Source of the DNA: Arenibacter echinorum
GTDB lineage: Bacteria; Bacteroidota; Bacteroidia; Flavobacteriales; Flavobacteriaceae
Assembly: GCF_003259375.1 (NCBI RefSeq)
Contig: NZ_QLLN01000007.1
Span: forward strand, 1 to 64,000
Direction of reading: 5' to 3'
DNA length: 64,000 bases
Shown here in pieces: positions 8,692 to 18,085 of the stretch. Made by a program: the position numbers and the translations under genes. A model generated the notes under the pieces. It saw only the letters and a list, made by a program, of their open reading frames with translations. It ran no database searches and had not been told where the DNA came from. Position 1 is the first letter of the stretch; the number at the start of each line of letters is the position of its first letter.

Positions 8692-11151
8692 ATGAAATTC
8701 AAATTACTAGCGGTACTGTTTTTACTATTGATCGGATGCACAGAACAAAGCTCTAAGACCTCACCAATACTCTACTACGTTCCCCAGAACAGTGCCATTG
8801 TCATAAAAATAAACGACAAACCCTCTTTTTCCAGTGAACTGGAGAACAGCGACCTCCTCAAAACCTTATCCGCTACAACCACCTATGCCTCCGTACTGGA
8901 AAAATTAAAACCCTTAAAATATATCCAGCCCAATGGAGAGAGTATTTTAGCCTTCGTGGAATTGGGAAAGGCAAATTTTGAACTGTTATTAATTGCCCAA
9001 AACAGCGATGATCTTTTTCAAATTGGGGAAGGCAGCAATATAGTGGTTGAAAACATAACCTATGAGGGGAAAAGCTTTGACAGTTACAGTGTGGACGGGG
9101 CCAATTTCTTTTCCACGGTTTTGGATGACAAAATTATTATAAGCTCCGCGCAAATGCTGATCGAAAATATACTTCGCAATGAAAGGGACCTAGCAGCAGA
9201 CGAATCCTTGAATAAATTGTATCAAATCGCCAATAATCAGAGTAGTGCCAATATTTTTATAAACACTAATAAAAGTAATCCATTGCTCAACCACATTTTG
9301 TCCGACGGACATAAAGTTGATATTTCCAAATTTACGGACTGGGTATCCCTGGATTTTAACACCAACAAGGACCACCTAAAACTAAATGGCATTAGCATGG
9401 CCAATGATTCTATTATCAATTATAGTAATCTTTTTAAAAATAGCCATGCCCTAACTCCAAAGACGCCCGCTCTGGCCCCAATGGCCTCCGATGCCATTAT
9501 GGCCTTTACTTTTGACAATTACGAAAGCTTTGCCCTAAACCAAAAAAGATATTTAGATAGATCCATTGTTATAGATACCACCTTTAAAGCTGTGGAAGAA
9601 ATTGGATTTGTATACATGAACAAGGAGAAAGCGGTTATTCTCCATACCTATGGTTCCGAGAATATCCTTAACTATCTTGATAAATTGGAAAAAACTTCTG
9701 AAGAATACCAAGGCAATGAAATTGTTGGCCTCTCCAAGTCCGATTTCCTTAATCATTATTTCAATCCACTGATACAGGATTTTGAGGCCAATTATTATAC
9801 TATCATAGAAAACGCGTTTGTGTTCTCTTCAAGTCCGGAGACCTTAAAGACCTTTATTGGAAATTTCAAAAATGTATCCACTTTTGAAAAGACATCGGTT
9901 TACAAAACGGCAAAAGAACAATTGGCAGACGAATCCTCCATGCTTTTTGTTTCCAATGCCGATGGGGTTGAATATTTTTTGGACCAGTACATAGACAAGG
10001 ACATTTCCAAAAACGTTAAAATCAAAGAACTATCCGAGTATTCCTTTGCCGCGCAAATGGTTGCGGATGATAATTTTCATCACACCAATATACTTTTCCA
10101 AAAAATTGCCCACGAAACCACGCTCAACAAAACCATTCCCTATTTCACTCTACAGCTGGATACAGAAATAGTGACACCACCACAATTTGTAAAGAACCAT
10201 AGGACCAATAAGGACGAAATTATAGTTCAGGACCAGGACAACAACCTCTATCTAATCTCTACAGACGGCAAGGTAATATGGAAAAAACAACTAAGTGGTA
10301 GAATCCAGGGACGTGTAGAGCAGGTAGACCTGTACAAAAATGGTAGATTGCAACTGGCATTCACTACAGATAACCAATTTATGATAGTGGATAGAAATGG
10401 TAAGGATGTGCCCCCCTTTACCTTTACCTACGAAGGAGGCAATTTAAACCCTTTGGCCGTATTTGATTACGACCGCAAAAAGGATTACCGTTTTTTGGTC
10501 ACCCAGGGAACAAAAATATTTATGTACAATAGCTCGGGCCAGATTGTAAAAGGCTTTAAGTACACCAAGGCAGCAAATCCCATTCTGGGCACACCCAAGC
10601 ATTTTAGGGTAGGCAAAAAGGATTATTTGGTCATGAAACAGGAAGGTGGCGAACTAAAAATATTGTCCAGAACCGGCGATACACGGGTGAATGTGTCCAA
10701 CAAAATTAGTTTTTCCGATAATGAAATACTTCTGCATAAAAACAAGTTTACGGTTACCGACACCAAAGGCCATCTATTCCAAATAGATGAAAAAGGCAAA
10801 ACAACCACCGCAAATCTAAATCTACTCCCAGACCATGGCTTGGATGCCACAAGCAATACCCTGGCCATTATGAACGATAACGTGCTGACCATAAGGAGCA
10901 AAAAAGTGGAATTGGATCTTGGGGTATATTCAAAACCGAAGATTTTCTATTTGAACGACAAGATATACATCAGCGTTACGGATATACAGAACCAGAAAAT
11001 TTATCTTTTCGACAGTCAGGCAGAAGCCATTTCCAACTTTCCAGTTCCCGGGAATTCAAGTATTGATTTAATTGATATGGACAACGACCATAAACTAGAG
11101 CTTGTAGCAAAGGATCAGGACAACTCGATCATTGTTTATAAAATAAATTAG
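8692..11151 (+). CDS. large lipoprotein with C-terminal propeller-like repeats
   Basis: I prefer the ATG at 8692 to the TTG at 8674, because it gives a standard lipoprotein signal: MKFKLLAVLFLLLIGC with the lipid-bearing Cys at residue 16. The mature protein (819 codons in all) has an N-terminal half of about 450 residues with no motif I recognise, reminiscent of DUF3352-type proteins. The C-terminal half has blade-like repeats with patterns such as DGKVIWKKQ, NGRLQLAF and DRNGKDV, suggesting a beta-propeller. It follows rnhB closely, an arrangement I recall in related genomes. Likely outer-membrane or periplasmic; function unknown. Confidence 0.85.
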   Translation: MKFKLLAVLFLLLIGCTEQSSKTSPILYYVPQNSAIVIKINDKPSFSSELENSDLLKTLSATTTYASVLEKLKPLKYIQPNGESILAFVELGKANFELLLIAQNSDDLFQIGEGSNIVVENITYEGKSFDSYSVDGANFFSTVLDDKIIISSAQMLIENILRNERDLAADESLNKLYQIANNQSSANIFINTNKSNPLLNHILSDGHKVDISKFTDWVSLDFNTNKDHLKLNGISMANDSIINYSNLFKNSHALTPKTPALAPMASDAIMAFTFDNYESFALNQKRYLDRSIVIDTTFKAVEEIGFVYMNKEKAVILHTYGSENILNYLDKLEKTSEEYQGNEIVGLSKSDFLNHYFNPLIQDFEANYYTIIENAFVFSSSPETLKTFIGNFKNVSTFEKTSVYKTAKEQLADESSMLFVSNADGVEYFLDQYIDKDISKNVKIKELSEYSFAAQMVADDNFHHTNILFQKIAHETTLNKTIPYFTLQLDTEIVTPPQFVKNHRTNKDEIIVQDQDNNLYLISTDGKVIWKKQLSGRIQGRVEQVDLYKNGRLQLAFTTDNQFMIVDRNGKDVPPFTFTYEGGNLNPLAVFDYDRKKDYRFLVTQGTKIFMYNSSGQIVKGFKYTKAANPILGTPKHFRVGKKDYLVMKQEGGELKILSRTGDTRVNVSNKISFSDNEILLHKNKFTVTDTKGHLFQIDEKGKTTTANLNLLPDHGLDATSNTLAIMNDNVLTIRSKKVELDLGVYSKPKIFYLNDKIYISVTDIQNQKIYLFDSQAEAISNFPVPGNSSIDLIDMDNDHKLELVAKDQDNSIIVYKIN

Positions 11152-11314
11152 TAAAGACAAAGGAGGTAGATATCAAAACTAATCCATAGTCAAGTAAGTT
11201 TTTTCTATTATTTCTATAGGAAAAATAATAGTTAAACCTCTCATTAATCCTACACTTCAGGACTTCTCAATACCCTGCCACAGTTCTTTTATTACAAACT
11301 TTTTTAATGCAAAT

Positions 11315-11343
11315 GTTAACCATTGGTTTTAACGCACCATTAA
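11315..11343 (+). promoter_or_regulatory. GTTAACC-N16-CATTAA site upstream of the OmpA-like gene
   Basis: GTTAACC at 11315-11321 and CATTAA at 11338-11343, 16 bases apart, about 127 bases before the ATG at 11470. It matches the bipartite site found upstream of the lipoprotein genes at 20739-24382. The likely meaning is an ECF-sigma promoter; if so, this transcript has a long leader. Confidence 0.55.
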
Positions 11344-11469
11344 TACATAAAAACATGCAACATACACACCTAATTAGGCGCAAGCCTGAAATTTTGCTAA
11401 ATTTAGTTAACCTATTGATCCAAAGTTGATTGTGACAATAACCTTACGAGAACATTAAAAATAAAGATT

Positions 11470-12822
11470 ATGAATCCCTTAAAAGCATTCCCCAAAACAA
11501 TTCCAGCTATTCTATTGCTTTTCTTTTTTTCCGGAGACCTTCAAGGCCAAATATTGAAAAAATTGGGAAAGCGGGCAGAAAGGGCCGTAGAGCGCACCGT
11601 AGAAAATAGGGTAGATAAGGAAGTTACCAAAAAAACCGATGCAGCCTTGGACAGCATTTTGGAGCCCGGCAGTAATGGTCCATCGACTTCACCTGTCCCC
11701 AACCCTACTAATGAAGGAGGAAGCAATAATCCTTCAGGCCAAGACAATGCAGGAAATGAAGGCGGAAATTCGGGCAGTGCCACTACCGTTGGCCCAGGTA
11801 CCGCCAAAACAATTCAAGTATATAGTAAGTTTGATTACGTACCCGGCGACAAACCTTTGTTCTTTGATGACTTCTCGAAGGATTTTATTGGTGACTTCCC
11901 ATCCAAATGGAATACCAATGGAGGTGGAGAGGTTGTTTCCATAAATGATTCGGGCGAAAAGTGGTTGGAGTTAATTTCGGGATACAACATCTATTTTATT
12001 CCAGATACACCAAACCTACCTGAGGAATACACCATTGAGTTTGATGTAATGGCCCTTGGGTTGGATAACAAAACTTCTTCAACAGCATTTCTTAGAGTAG
12101 CATTGAGCGATGATGACAAATTTAAGGACGGTGCCAATTTTGTACATGCCCATATTCCTTTTTGCTTATATTCCCCAATAGGCATTACCATGGCCAATCA
12201 CATTAATAATAAAAGGGAAATTTACAGTGTCGTAAAGGCTGATCTTAGAGATGAAATTGTGGACAGACCACATATTTCCATTGCCGTGAATAAACAGCGG
12301 TTTCGCTTATGGGTCAATGAAGAAAAGCATATTGATATCCCCAGGATGGTTCCCCAAGGAGCCGTATTGAACAATTTAAAATTCCATATGAACAATTTTA
12401 AAGATGGAAAGGAGCGTATTTTTATCTCCAATCTGAAAGTTGCAGAGGGAGGGGTAGACCTCAGAAGGAAATTGATTTCCGAGGGGGAAGTCTCCACCAA
12501 TGGCATTCTGTTCGATTCCGGATCGGCCAATATCCAACCACAATCCATGGGGATCATTCGACAAATTTCGCAGGTTTTGCAGGAAGAAAACGGAATGAAC
12601 CTTATGATAATTGGACATACCGACGCCGATGGCTCGGAAGATGCTAATTTAAGCTTGTCCCAAAAACGCGCTGCGGCGGTAAAGGAAGCCCTGGTAAACG
12701 TATATGGTATTGCCGACAACCGTTTGCAAACTCAGGGCAAAGGGGAAAGCGAACCTTTAGGGGACAACAATTCTACAGAGGGCAAAGCGCAGAATAGGCG
12801 CGTTGTCTTCAAAAAAATATAA
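11470..12822 (+). CDS. OmpA-family protein with an N-terminal jelly-roll-like domain
   Basis: A 450-residue exported protein. Signal peptide to about residue 26 (FFFSGDLQGQ); a basic helical stretch (27-60); a low-complexity Gly/Asn/Ser linker (about 70-108); a domain at about 125-335 that begins FFDDFSKDF and resembles laminin-G or DUF1080-like jelly rolls; and a C-terminal OmpA/MotB domain (about 345-450) containing IIGHTDADGS and QNRRVVF, which bind peptidoglycan. It should tie an outer-membrane or surface element to the cell wall. It is the first gene of a unit continuing into 12856. The upstream site at 11315 links it to the sigma regulon proposed below. Confidence 0.88.
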   Translation: MNPLKAFPKTIPAILLLFFFSGDLQGQILKKLGKRAERAVERTVENRVDKEVTKKTDAALDSILEPGSNGPSTSPVPNPTNEGGSNNPSGQDNAGNEGGNSGSATTVGPGTAKTIQVYSKFDYVPGDKPLFFDDFSKDFIGDFPSKWNTNGGGEVVSINDSGEKWLELISGYNIYFIPDTPNLPEEYTIEFDVMALGLDNKTSSTAFLRVALSDDDKFKDGANFVHAHIPFCLYSPIGITMANHINNKREIYSVVKADLRDEIVDRPHISIAVNKQRFRLWVNEEKHIDIPRMVPQGAVLNNLKFHMNNFKDGKERIFISNLKVAEGGVDLRRKLISEGEVSTNGILFDSGSANIQPQSMGIIRQISQVLQEENGMNLMIIGHTDADGSEDANLSLSQKRAAAVKEALVNVYGIADNRLQTQGKGESEPLGDNNSTEGKAQNRRVVFKKI

Positions 12823-12855
12823 TATTTTTAATTAACCCATCCAATAATAAAAATC

Positions 12856-13527
12856 ATGAGAACACTTACCTTAGTTTATAGCTTTTTCCTTGTAACCTCA
12901 ACAACTTTATCTCAGGATTGTAGCAAATACTTTCCTATGGAGGAAGGCACCAAATTCCAAATTACGAATTATGACAAGAAGGATAAAGTGTCTGGAGTAA
13001 TGGATTATGTAGTAAAGGAGTTTAGTGGCAATACCGCTACCTTATTCTACGAAATGCACGACGATAAAGGCAAAATGATTTTGAGTTCGGAATATGGAGT
13101 CACTTGCACGAATGACGGGATTAAAGTGGATTTCAGCTCCATGATGTCACCAGAGCTCATGGGACAATATAAGGATATGGAGGTGGAAATGACCGGTACT
13201 GATCTTTTATACCCTAATAATATCAGTACAGGACAGTCGCTACCCGATGCCGATGTATTAATGACGGTGAAGATGCCACCACTCAACATGAGAATGAATA
13301 TGAATTTTTTCAACAGAAAAGTAATTGGCAACGAATCCGTAACCACTCCGGCCGGAACTTTCGATTGCTATGTAATTACCTTCGATACCGAGGCTAAAAT
13401 GGGTGTAAAGATGACGAATAGCAATAAGTTATGGCTCGCCGAAGGTTATGGCATGGTACAACAGGAAACCTACAATAAAAAAGGTGACCTTATGAGCAAG
13501 AGCGTGCTTACCAGTTTTGAAAAATGA
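12856..13527 (+). CDS. secreted protein resembling TapB/DUF3108
   Basis: A 223-residue protein with a signal peptide to about residue 19 (TTLSQ) and a mature region beginning DCSKYFPMEEGTKF. The pattern of an N-terminal 'full of effort' strand, a central Met-rich stretch and the phrase TPAGTFDCYVI is typical of proteins called TapB family or DUF3108-like in Bacteroidota, which have a beta-rich fold and no known enzyme activity. It starts 33 bases after the OmpA-family stop, so the two are probably co-transcribed. Confidence 0.75.
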   Translation: MRTLTLVYSFFLVTSTTLSQDCSKYFPMEEGTKFQITNYDKKDKVSGVMDYVVKEFSGNTATLFYEMHDDKGKMILSSEYGVTCTNDGIKVDFSSMMSPELMGQYKDMEVEMTGTDLLYPNNISTGQSLPDADVLMTVKMPPLNMRMNMNFFNRKVIGNESVTTPAGTFDCYVITFDTEAKMGVKMTNSNKLWLAEGYGMVQQETYNKKGDLMSKSVLTSFEK

Positions 13528-13556
13528 TAGGAACATCTTTTTGAAGGATTACTGCC

Positions 13557-13718
13557 ATGATCGCGCAGGTCGATGAAGAATTGGATTTTTCTAAAGACCA
13601 AAAACCTTCGTTCCATGATAACCATTACCTTCTTAATGATTCCGACGAAAACAAGGCATACAAAAATTCGCATGGCAAATATTGGAACAGTATTAAACAT
13701 AAGCAAGGAAGACATTGA
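13557..13718 (+). CDS. possible 53-residue ORF or gene remnant
   Basis: An ATG at 13557 opens 53 codons of charged, protein-like composition (beginning MIAQVDEELDF). A second frame overlapping its end reads NISKEDIEFLGNLAN before stopping at 13767, so this could be a frameshifted remnant rather than a working gene. No family recognised, no signal peptide and no promoter seen. Coding status is doubtful. Confidence 0.2.
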   Translation: MIAQVDEELDFSKDQKPSFHDNHYLLNDSDENKAYKNSHGKYWNSIKHKQGRH

Positions 13719-13802
13719 ATTTTTGGGGAACCTGGCTAATACACTTATAATCATACCAACTACATAAAAATGAATATATTATAAATATCTAAAACTTGAA
13801 TT

Positions 13803-14405
13803 ATGAAAAAAAAACCGATCATCATCATTGCATTTGCAGCGCTCCTGATAGCCTCCTGCATAAAAGACTATGTAGGCCATGGAGGCGATAAAATAGAGTT
13901 TACCCAGGATAATTATTTATACGAGGGAGATCTTTACCGCATTTACCTGGATCAGGAAATAGCCAAACTAGACGTGACTATTGCGGCCCTTAACGACATC
14001 ATTGCCAATAATCAGGCCGATCAGACAACACTGAACGATCTTAAGGCAGCGGAAGAGGCCAAGGAGAACTTTGTTTCTGAAATAACTATAATCTTTGACC
14101 TGGAGCAAGTGGGGCGCACAATTCCTAGGCCAAGACCACCATGCCCATCACCTCAAAGCTGCGATTTTACGGCCTTCGAATATGTGTTAACCGACAATAC
14201 CGTTGAGAAATTGGAAATCCTGATCTTAAACGAAAATGGAAAAACCATTGGCGGGGGCGTTATTGATGACTTAAGGCCCCTGTCCGGCACCGGAGGTTTA
14301 ATTCAATTTAGCAAACTAAGGGTTGATTCCTATAAAGACCCGATCACCATATCGGTGAAGGTTTTCGGTGTAAATGGAAACGATAGAAGCTATAATTTAA
14401 AATAG
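13803..14405 (+). CDS. hypothetical lipoprotein
   Basis: A 200-residue lipoprotein: signal peptide with lipobox IASCIKD (Cys19). The mature part has a predicted helical, possibly coiled-coil segment (about 55-90, rich in Asn, Gln, Glu and Ala), a Pro/Cys stretch (PRPRPPCPSPQSC, about 111-123) whose two cysteines may pair, and a beta-rich C-terminal half. I do not recognise the family. It lies between the OmpA/TapB-like pair and the CHAT gene, all on the plus strand, with no terminator visible upstream, so it may share the OmpA transcript. Confidence 0.75.
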   Translation: MKKKPIIIIAFAALLIASCIKDYVGHGGDKIEFTQDNYLYEGDLYRIYLDQEIAKLDVTIAALNDIIANNQADQTTLNDLKAAEEAKENFVSEITIIFDLEQVGRTIPRPRPPCPSPQSCDFTAFEYVLTDNTVEKLEILILNENGKTIGGGVIDDLRPLSGTGGLIQFSKLRVDSYKDPITISVKVFGVNGNDRSYNLK

Positions 14406-14434
14406 CTGTAATTCCATTAAAAGTACACAACTTG

Positions 14435-14576
14435 TACAAAGGCTAATCTAAAAAGTGTATTTTTAATTCTTTTGTCATATAGAACGGAATTGAATTGGTA
14501 GACCTCATTGGTCTAACGCTCTGCACTCTTCCGAAATTGACAGTAGAATGGACTTTTTAGATTAGCTTCTTTTGTA
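14435..14576 (+). repeat. long inverted repeat reaching the CHAT start codon
   Basis: A perfect 15-base inverted repeat, GCTAATCTAAAAAGT at 14442-14456 and its complement at 14552-14566. Outside it TACAAA (14435-14440) can pair with TTTTGTA (14570-14576) across a small bulge. Nested inside are CGGAA/TTCCG (14485-14489 with 14529-14533) and TAGACC/GGTCTA (14499-14504 with 14510-14515). The outer arm ends on the A of the ATG at 14576. It could be a folded mRNA leader that hides the start codon, or a MITE-like insertion; I saw no target-site duplication. Confidence 0.7.
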
Positions 14577-17365
14577 TGAACCGGTATGCTGCCTTTTTCT
14601 TAGCACTTTTTTCTCTTGTGGCCTTTGCCCAAAAAGAGTCCTATGATGAACAACTGGACAACTTATTTAACAATGCTTACGAACACCTCTACATAAACAA
14701 GGATTCCGCTTACCATTATTTCAAGGAAATTGAGGATTTGGCAGTTAAAAACAACGATTGGGTCACGGTTATTGAAGCCCTGATTAGTTCCAATAGAAAT
14801 GCAGGTGCTTTTTATGACCTTGACAAACTGAGTGATAATCTGAACATCTTGGATTCCCTTTTTTTAACACACAAGACATATCTGGATTCCCTAAAGGAAA
14901 AACGTCTCTTCATAAATTCCTTATTGTACGATAAGGGCAATTACTATTTTCAACTTAATAATTATAGGTCTTCCCGACAAACATTTGGGCAAATTATTGA
15001 ATCATTGGAGGCCTTACCAGATTCGGAAATGGATGAAGACCTAATAGACCTATTGTCAGTTTCCTATAGCTTTATTGCCAAGATGTACACTGAAGAGGGC
15101 AAATATGAACTTGCCCAGCAATATTACGACAAGAACATTAGGTATATCCTTCAAAAAAAACCCGATGACCTAGCTTCCTTGAACACCAATTATAGCCTAC
15201 TGGCAGAACTGTACGGCAAAAAAGGCCAATACGTAACTTCCACTACATATTTCAAAAGGGCATTGGGATTCTACCTTAATGACCAATCCGGCATTAACGG
15301 TATTATTGCAACAGCCCATAATCTCGCGGAAAATTATCTTTCCCTTTCCAAGACCGATAGCGCCCAACATTATCTAAAACTGGCCAAAACATATTTAAAC
15401 GACACCCATCATTTTGCATCATTTCATCATAGGGTACAAGCCAAATTGGAACAGAAAATGAACCATTTTGATTTGGCGGTCAAGGAACTGAATTTAGCAC
15501 TTCAATTGGAAAAAAATAAATGGAAGAATGCCAAAAATGAGAGCATGGCCCAGATTTATAATGAAATAGGAGATTTACAGGTCTCATACGGACAATATAG
15601 GAGTGCGGTTTCCAATTATAATTTGGGCTTGAATCAAATTGTGGATTTTAGCCAAGATGGAACCATCGCATTAAAACTTCTCAAAAATAAATCCCTGGCA
15701 CTGAACACCCTAAACTCTAGGGATAATTATAGGACTACCATAGAAACCGTTAAACTAGGCATAAAAACCTTGGACTCCCTAAAACCCACTTTTAGAAGTC
15801 AGGCTGACCAATTGTTTCTTATTGAGGATGCCTTTCCCTTATTTGAAGCAGGTATAGAAGCTACTTACCAACTTTACACCTCATCCAGTGACGAACCCTA
15901 TATCGACCTTGCTTTCAAGTATTCCGAGAAAAGTAAATCTGTCCTATTGCTAGAGGCCCTATTGGGAGCCAAAGCCACAGAATTTGCCGATATACCCGCT
16001 GATGTTTTGGAGCGGGAGAGCGAGTTAAAATCTGAAATCACCCATTTGGAGAAACAAATCAAAAATTCCATAGGAGAAAAAACTGAACATCAAGATGCCC
16101 TTTTCAATCTAAAGGAAGAATACCGCCAACTAGTAAGGAAATTGGAGACCGATTATAAAAGCTATTACGATCTAAAATACAATACAGCCACTATTGCAAT
16201 CGAAGAGACTCAACAGGCCTTGGCCAAAAACGAACTTTTAATTTCCTATTTCTATGGCAACAAGGCTATTTATGTTATTTCCTTGGGCAGCAATACTAAG
16301 AATTTGATAAAAATACCTATTGATGCAAACCTCGAGGCGGGCATCAAAAAGGTATACAGAATGCTTGCGGATCCAAAATCGGATGTGTCAGTTTTGAGCA
16401 AGGCAACCCATAAAATATATGTGCGTTTGCTTGAACCCATCTTAAAATCTGAAAATAAAACGAAACTTATCATTATTACCGATGGCCTATTGAACTATAT
16501 CCCCTTCGCAGCTTTGAACACCGATCCCGAAGGACTAAGCTATTTGGCCGAAAAGCATGCCATCAGTTATGTAAATTCGGCCACCCTACTTTCGGAACTG
16601 CGGCAACGGCAACCAAAAGAACATACCGTTTTGGCCTTTGCCCCAAGTTTTGATGGCACCGTAAGTGTAAGCAATGCAGACAGAGGAAAATTGCTGCCTT
16701 TACCAAACAATAAAAAAGAAGTGGAGCAGATATTAACCACCTTTAAAGGCCGTGCCTTTATAGACAAAGAAGCGTCTCTCCCTAACTTTAAATCCCAACT
16801 ATCCTCTTTCAGGGTGGTTCATTTGGCCACGCACGCCATTTTCGACGACACCGCTCCAGAATATTCCTATTTAGCATTTTCACAGCACGATAACACAACG
16901 GAAAACCTTCTCTATGTAGCCGATTTATACAACCTGAAAATAGATGCTGATCTGGTAACCTTAAGTGCTTGCGAAAGTGGTTTGGGAGATCTTAAAAGGG
17001 GCGAAGGCTTTATGAGTTTGGCAAGGGGATTCTTCTACAGCGGTGCCGCGAGTATCGCCAGTACCTTATGGAAGATCAATGATGCCAGTACAACTGCTTT
17101 AATGCTCGGTTTTTATAATAATCTTTCCGTGGGAGACACCAAGGATGTGGCCTTGCAAAAAGCGCAGATGGGATTTTTGAACATCAACCGTGAAAACGGG
17201 TTTTCACATCCTTACTATTGGTCCGGTTTTGTAATATCTGGTAATACCGTACCGCTGTCATTTTCCAATAATTGGATTTGGATATTAATTGGTGTTATCG
17301 TTGTGCTTGTGGGTATATTTTTCTTCTTGCGAACTGGAAAAATTAGGCTTAGTCCAATTCCCTGA
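14576..17365 (+). CDS. TPR-CHAT caspase-like protein with a C-terminal membrane anchor
   Basis: A 929-residue protein: signal peptide (1-18, VAFAQ), tetratricopeptide repeats (about 80-450), a coiled coil (about 475-540), and a C-terminal CHAT peptidase domain (about 600-890). The catalytic pair is visible: His753 in HLATHA and Cys799 in SACESGLG, as in separase/caspase-like CHAT proteases. A transmembrane helix (about 898-918) follows. The signal peptide plus C-terminal helix suggest that the TPR and protease parts face the periplasm, which is notable. It ends 17 bases inside the convergent anti-sigma-like gene, and its start lies in a long inverted repeat. The substrate is unknown; sensing by TPR and cleavage by CHAT is inference. 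Confidence 0.92.
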   Translation: MNRYAAFFLALFSLVAFAQKESYDEQLDNLFNNAYEHLYINKDSAYHYFKEIEDLAVKNNDWVTVIEALISSNRNAGAFYDLDKLSDNLNILDSLFLTHKTYLDSLKEKRLFINSLLYDKGNYYFQLNNYRSSRQTFGQIIESLEALPDSEMDEDLIDLLSVSYSFIAKMYTEEGKYELAQQYYDKNIRYILQKKPDDLASLNTNYSLLAELYGKKGQYVTSTTYFKRALGFYLNDQSGINGIIATAHNLAENYLSLSKTDSAQHYLKLAKTYLNDTHHFASFHHRVQAKLEQKMNHFDLAVKELNLALQLEKNKWKNAKNESMAQIYNEIGDLQVSYGQYRSAVSNYNLGLNQIVDFSQDGTIALKLLKNKSLALNTLNSRDNYRTTIETVKLGIKTLDSLKPTFRSQADQLFLIEDAFPLFEAGIEATYQLYTSSSDEPYIDLAFKYSEKSKSVLLLEALLGAKATEFADIPADVLERESELKSEITHLEKQIKNSIGEKTEHQDALFNLKEEYRQLVRKLETDYKSYYDLKYNTATIAIEETQQALAKNELLISYFYGNKAIYVISLGSNTKNLIKIPIDANLEAGIKKVYRMLADPKSDVSVLSKATHKIYVRLLEPILKSENKTKLIIITDGLLNYIPFAALNTDPEGLSYLAEKHAISYVNSATLLSELRQRQPKEHTVLAFAPSFDGTVSVSNADRGKLLPLPNNKKEVEQILTTFKGRAFIDKEASLPNFKSQLSSFRVVHLATHAIFDDTAPEYSYLAFSQHDNTTENLLYVADLYNLKIDADLVTLSACESGLGDLKRGEGFMSLARGFFYSGAASIASTLWKINDASTTALMLGFYNNLSVGDTKDVALQKAQMGFLNINRENGFSHPYYWSGFVISGNTVPLSFSNNWIWILIGVIVVLVGIFFFLRTGKIRLSPIP

Positions 17366-18083
17366 GCAAAGCTTCGGCCTTTTCCTTATTGTAATCGAAG
17401 TCTTGCACATGCCTTTTAAGCGCTGCAACCGCGTTTACCTTATCAGAATCCTTTAGATAGGCAAGTGCCAAATACCAATTGGCCTCAGCTCTAAATACTT
17501 CATCGTTCAACATCACGTTCTTTAACAAATCAATGGCCTGGGTATTTTTTCCCAATTGTAAATAGGACAGTGCCTGGTAAAAGTCGCCATGGGATATGCC
17601 CCCCATACTTCTAAGTTCTTGGAAGGCAGCTACCGCCTTTTCGTATTCACCAGCCTCATAGGCTGCAAACGCATCCCTTTCCCTTGTTGAATCGCCATCA
17701 GCCCTACTTATAGTGTAAACTGTATTGGGGTAACCTTCAAAATTGTCTTGATATAATTCATTGTAATCAGGTCCTGAAAATGATTTGATGCCAATCCAAC
17801 CCAAACCGATCAATAAGGCTATGGAAGCCGCAATGGACCAATTCTTAAAACGCCATTTTGAAGGTTTACTTTTATCCTTCCCACTAATCTCCCTCTCATA
17901 ACCTACCAGTTTTTCTTTGAGGTCTTCATTTACATACTCTTTGATGACACGTTTTAGATCTTTTTCAAACTCGAATTGCGCTTTGAAATCCAAATCATTT
18001 TTCAATAATTCATCAAAGAGAAGTTGCTCATCGTCCGTGAGCTGGTTCGCAAAATAGTTATATAATAAAAGTTCCTTATCCAT
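17349..18083 (-). CDS. membrane TPR protein, probable anti-sigma factor
   Basis: A 244-residue protein with an N-terminal cytoplasmic helical region (1-80) containing DELLKNDLDFKAQFEFEKDL, like the N-termini of Bacteroidota anti-sigma-type proteins. One transmembrane helix follows (about 84-101), then a periplasmic part with at least two TPR units (about 135-240). It starts 2 bases after the ECF sigma stop codon, so the two are one operon, and ends overlapping the CHAT gene by 17 bases. The anti-sigma role is inferred from topology and adjacency; there is no zinc-binding HCC motif. Confidence 0.75.
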   Translation of the reverse strand: MDKELLLYNYFANQLTDDEQLLFDELLKNDLDFKAQFEFEKDLKRVIKEYVNEDLKEKLVGYEREISGKDKSKPSKWRFKNWSIAASIALLIGLGWIGIKSFSGPDYNELYQDNFEGYPNTVYTISRADGDSTRERDAFAAYEAGEYEKAVAAFQELRSMGGISHGDFYQALSYLQLGKNTQAIDLLKNVMLNDEVFRAEANWYLALAYLKDSDKVNAVAALKRHVQDFDYNKEKAEALLRELD

Positions 18084-18085
18084 AA

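Noticed and set aside
11406-11412. A second GTTAACC before the OmpA-family gene
   Set aside because: There is no CATTAA-like box at 15 or 16 bases, so it is not a copy of the bipartite site.
12222-12719. A 165-codon minus-strand frame in the OmpA-family gene
   Set aside because: Shadow of the OmpA domain, no signal or motif.
14186-14192. GTTAACC inside the lipoprotein gene 13803-14405
   Set aside because: No second box, and inside a coding sequence; taken as chance.
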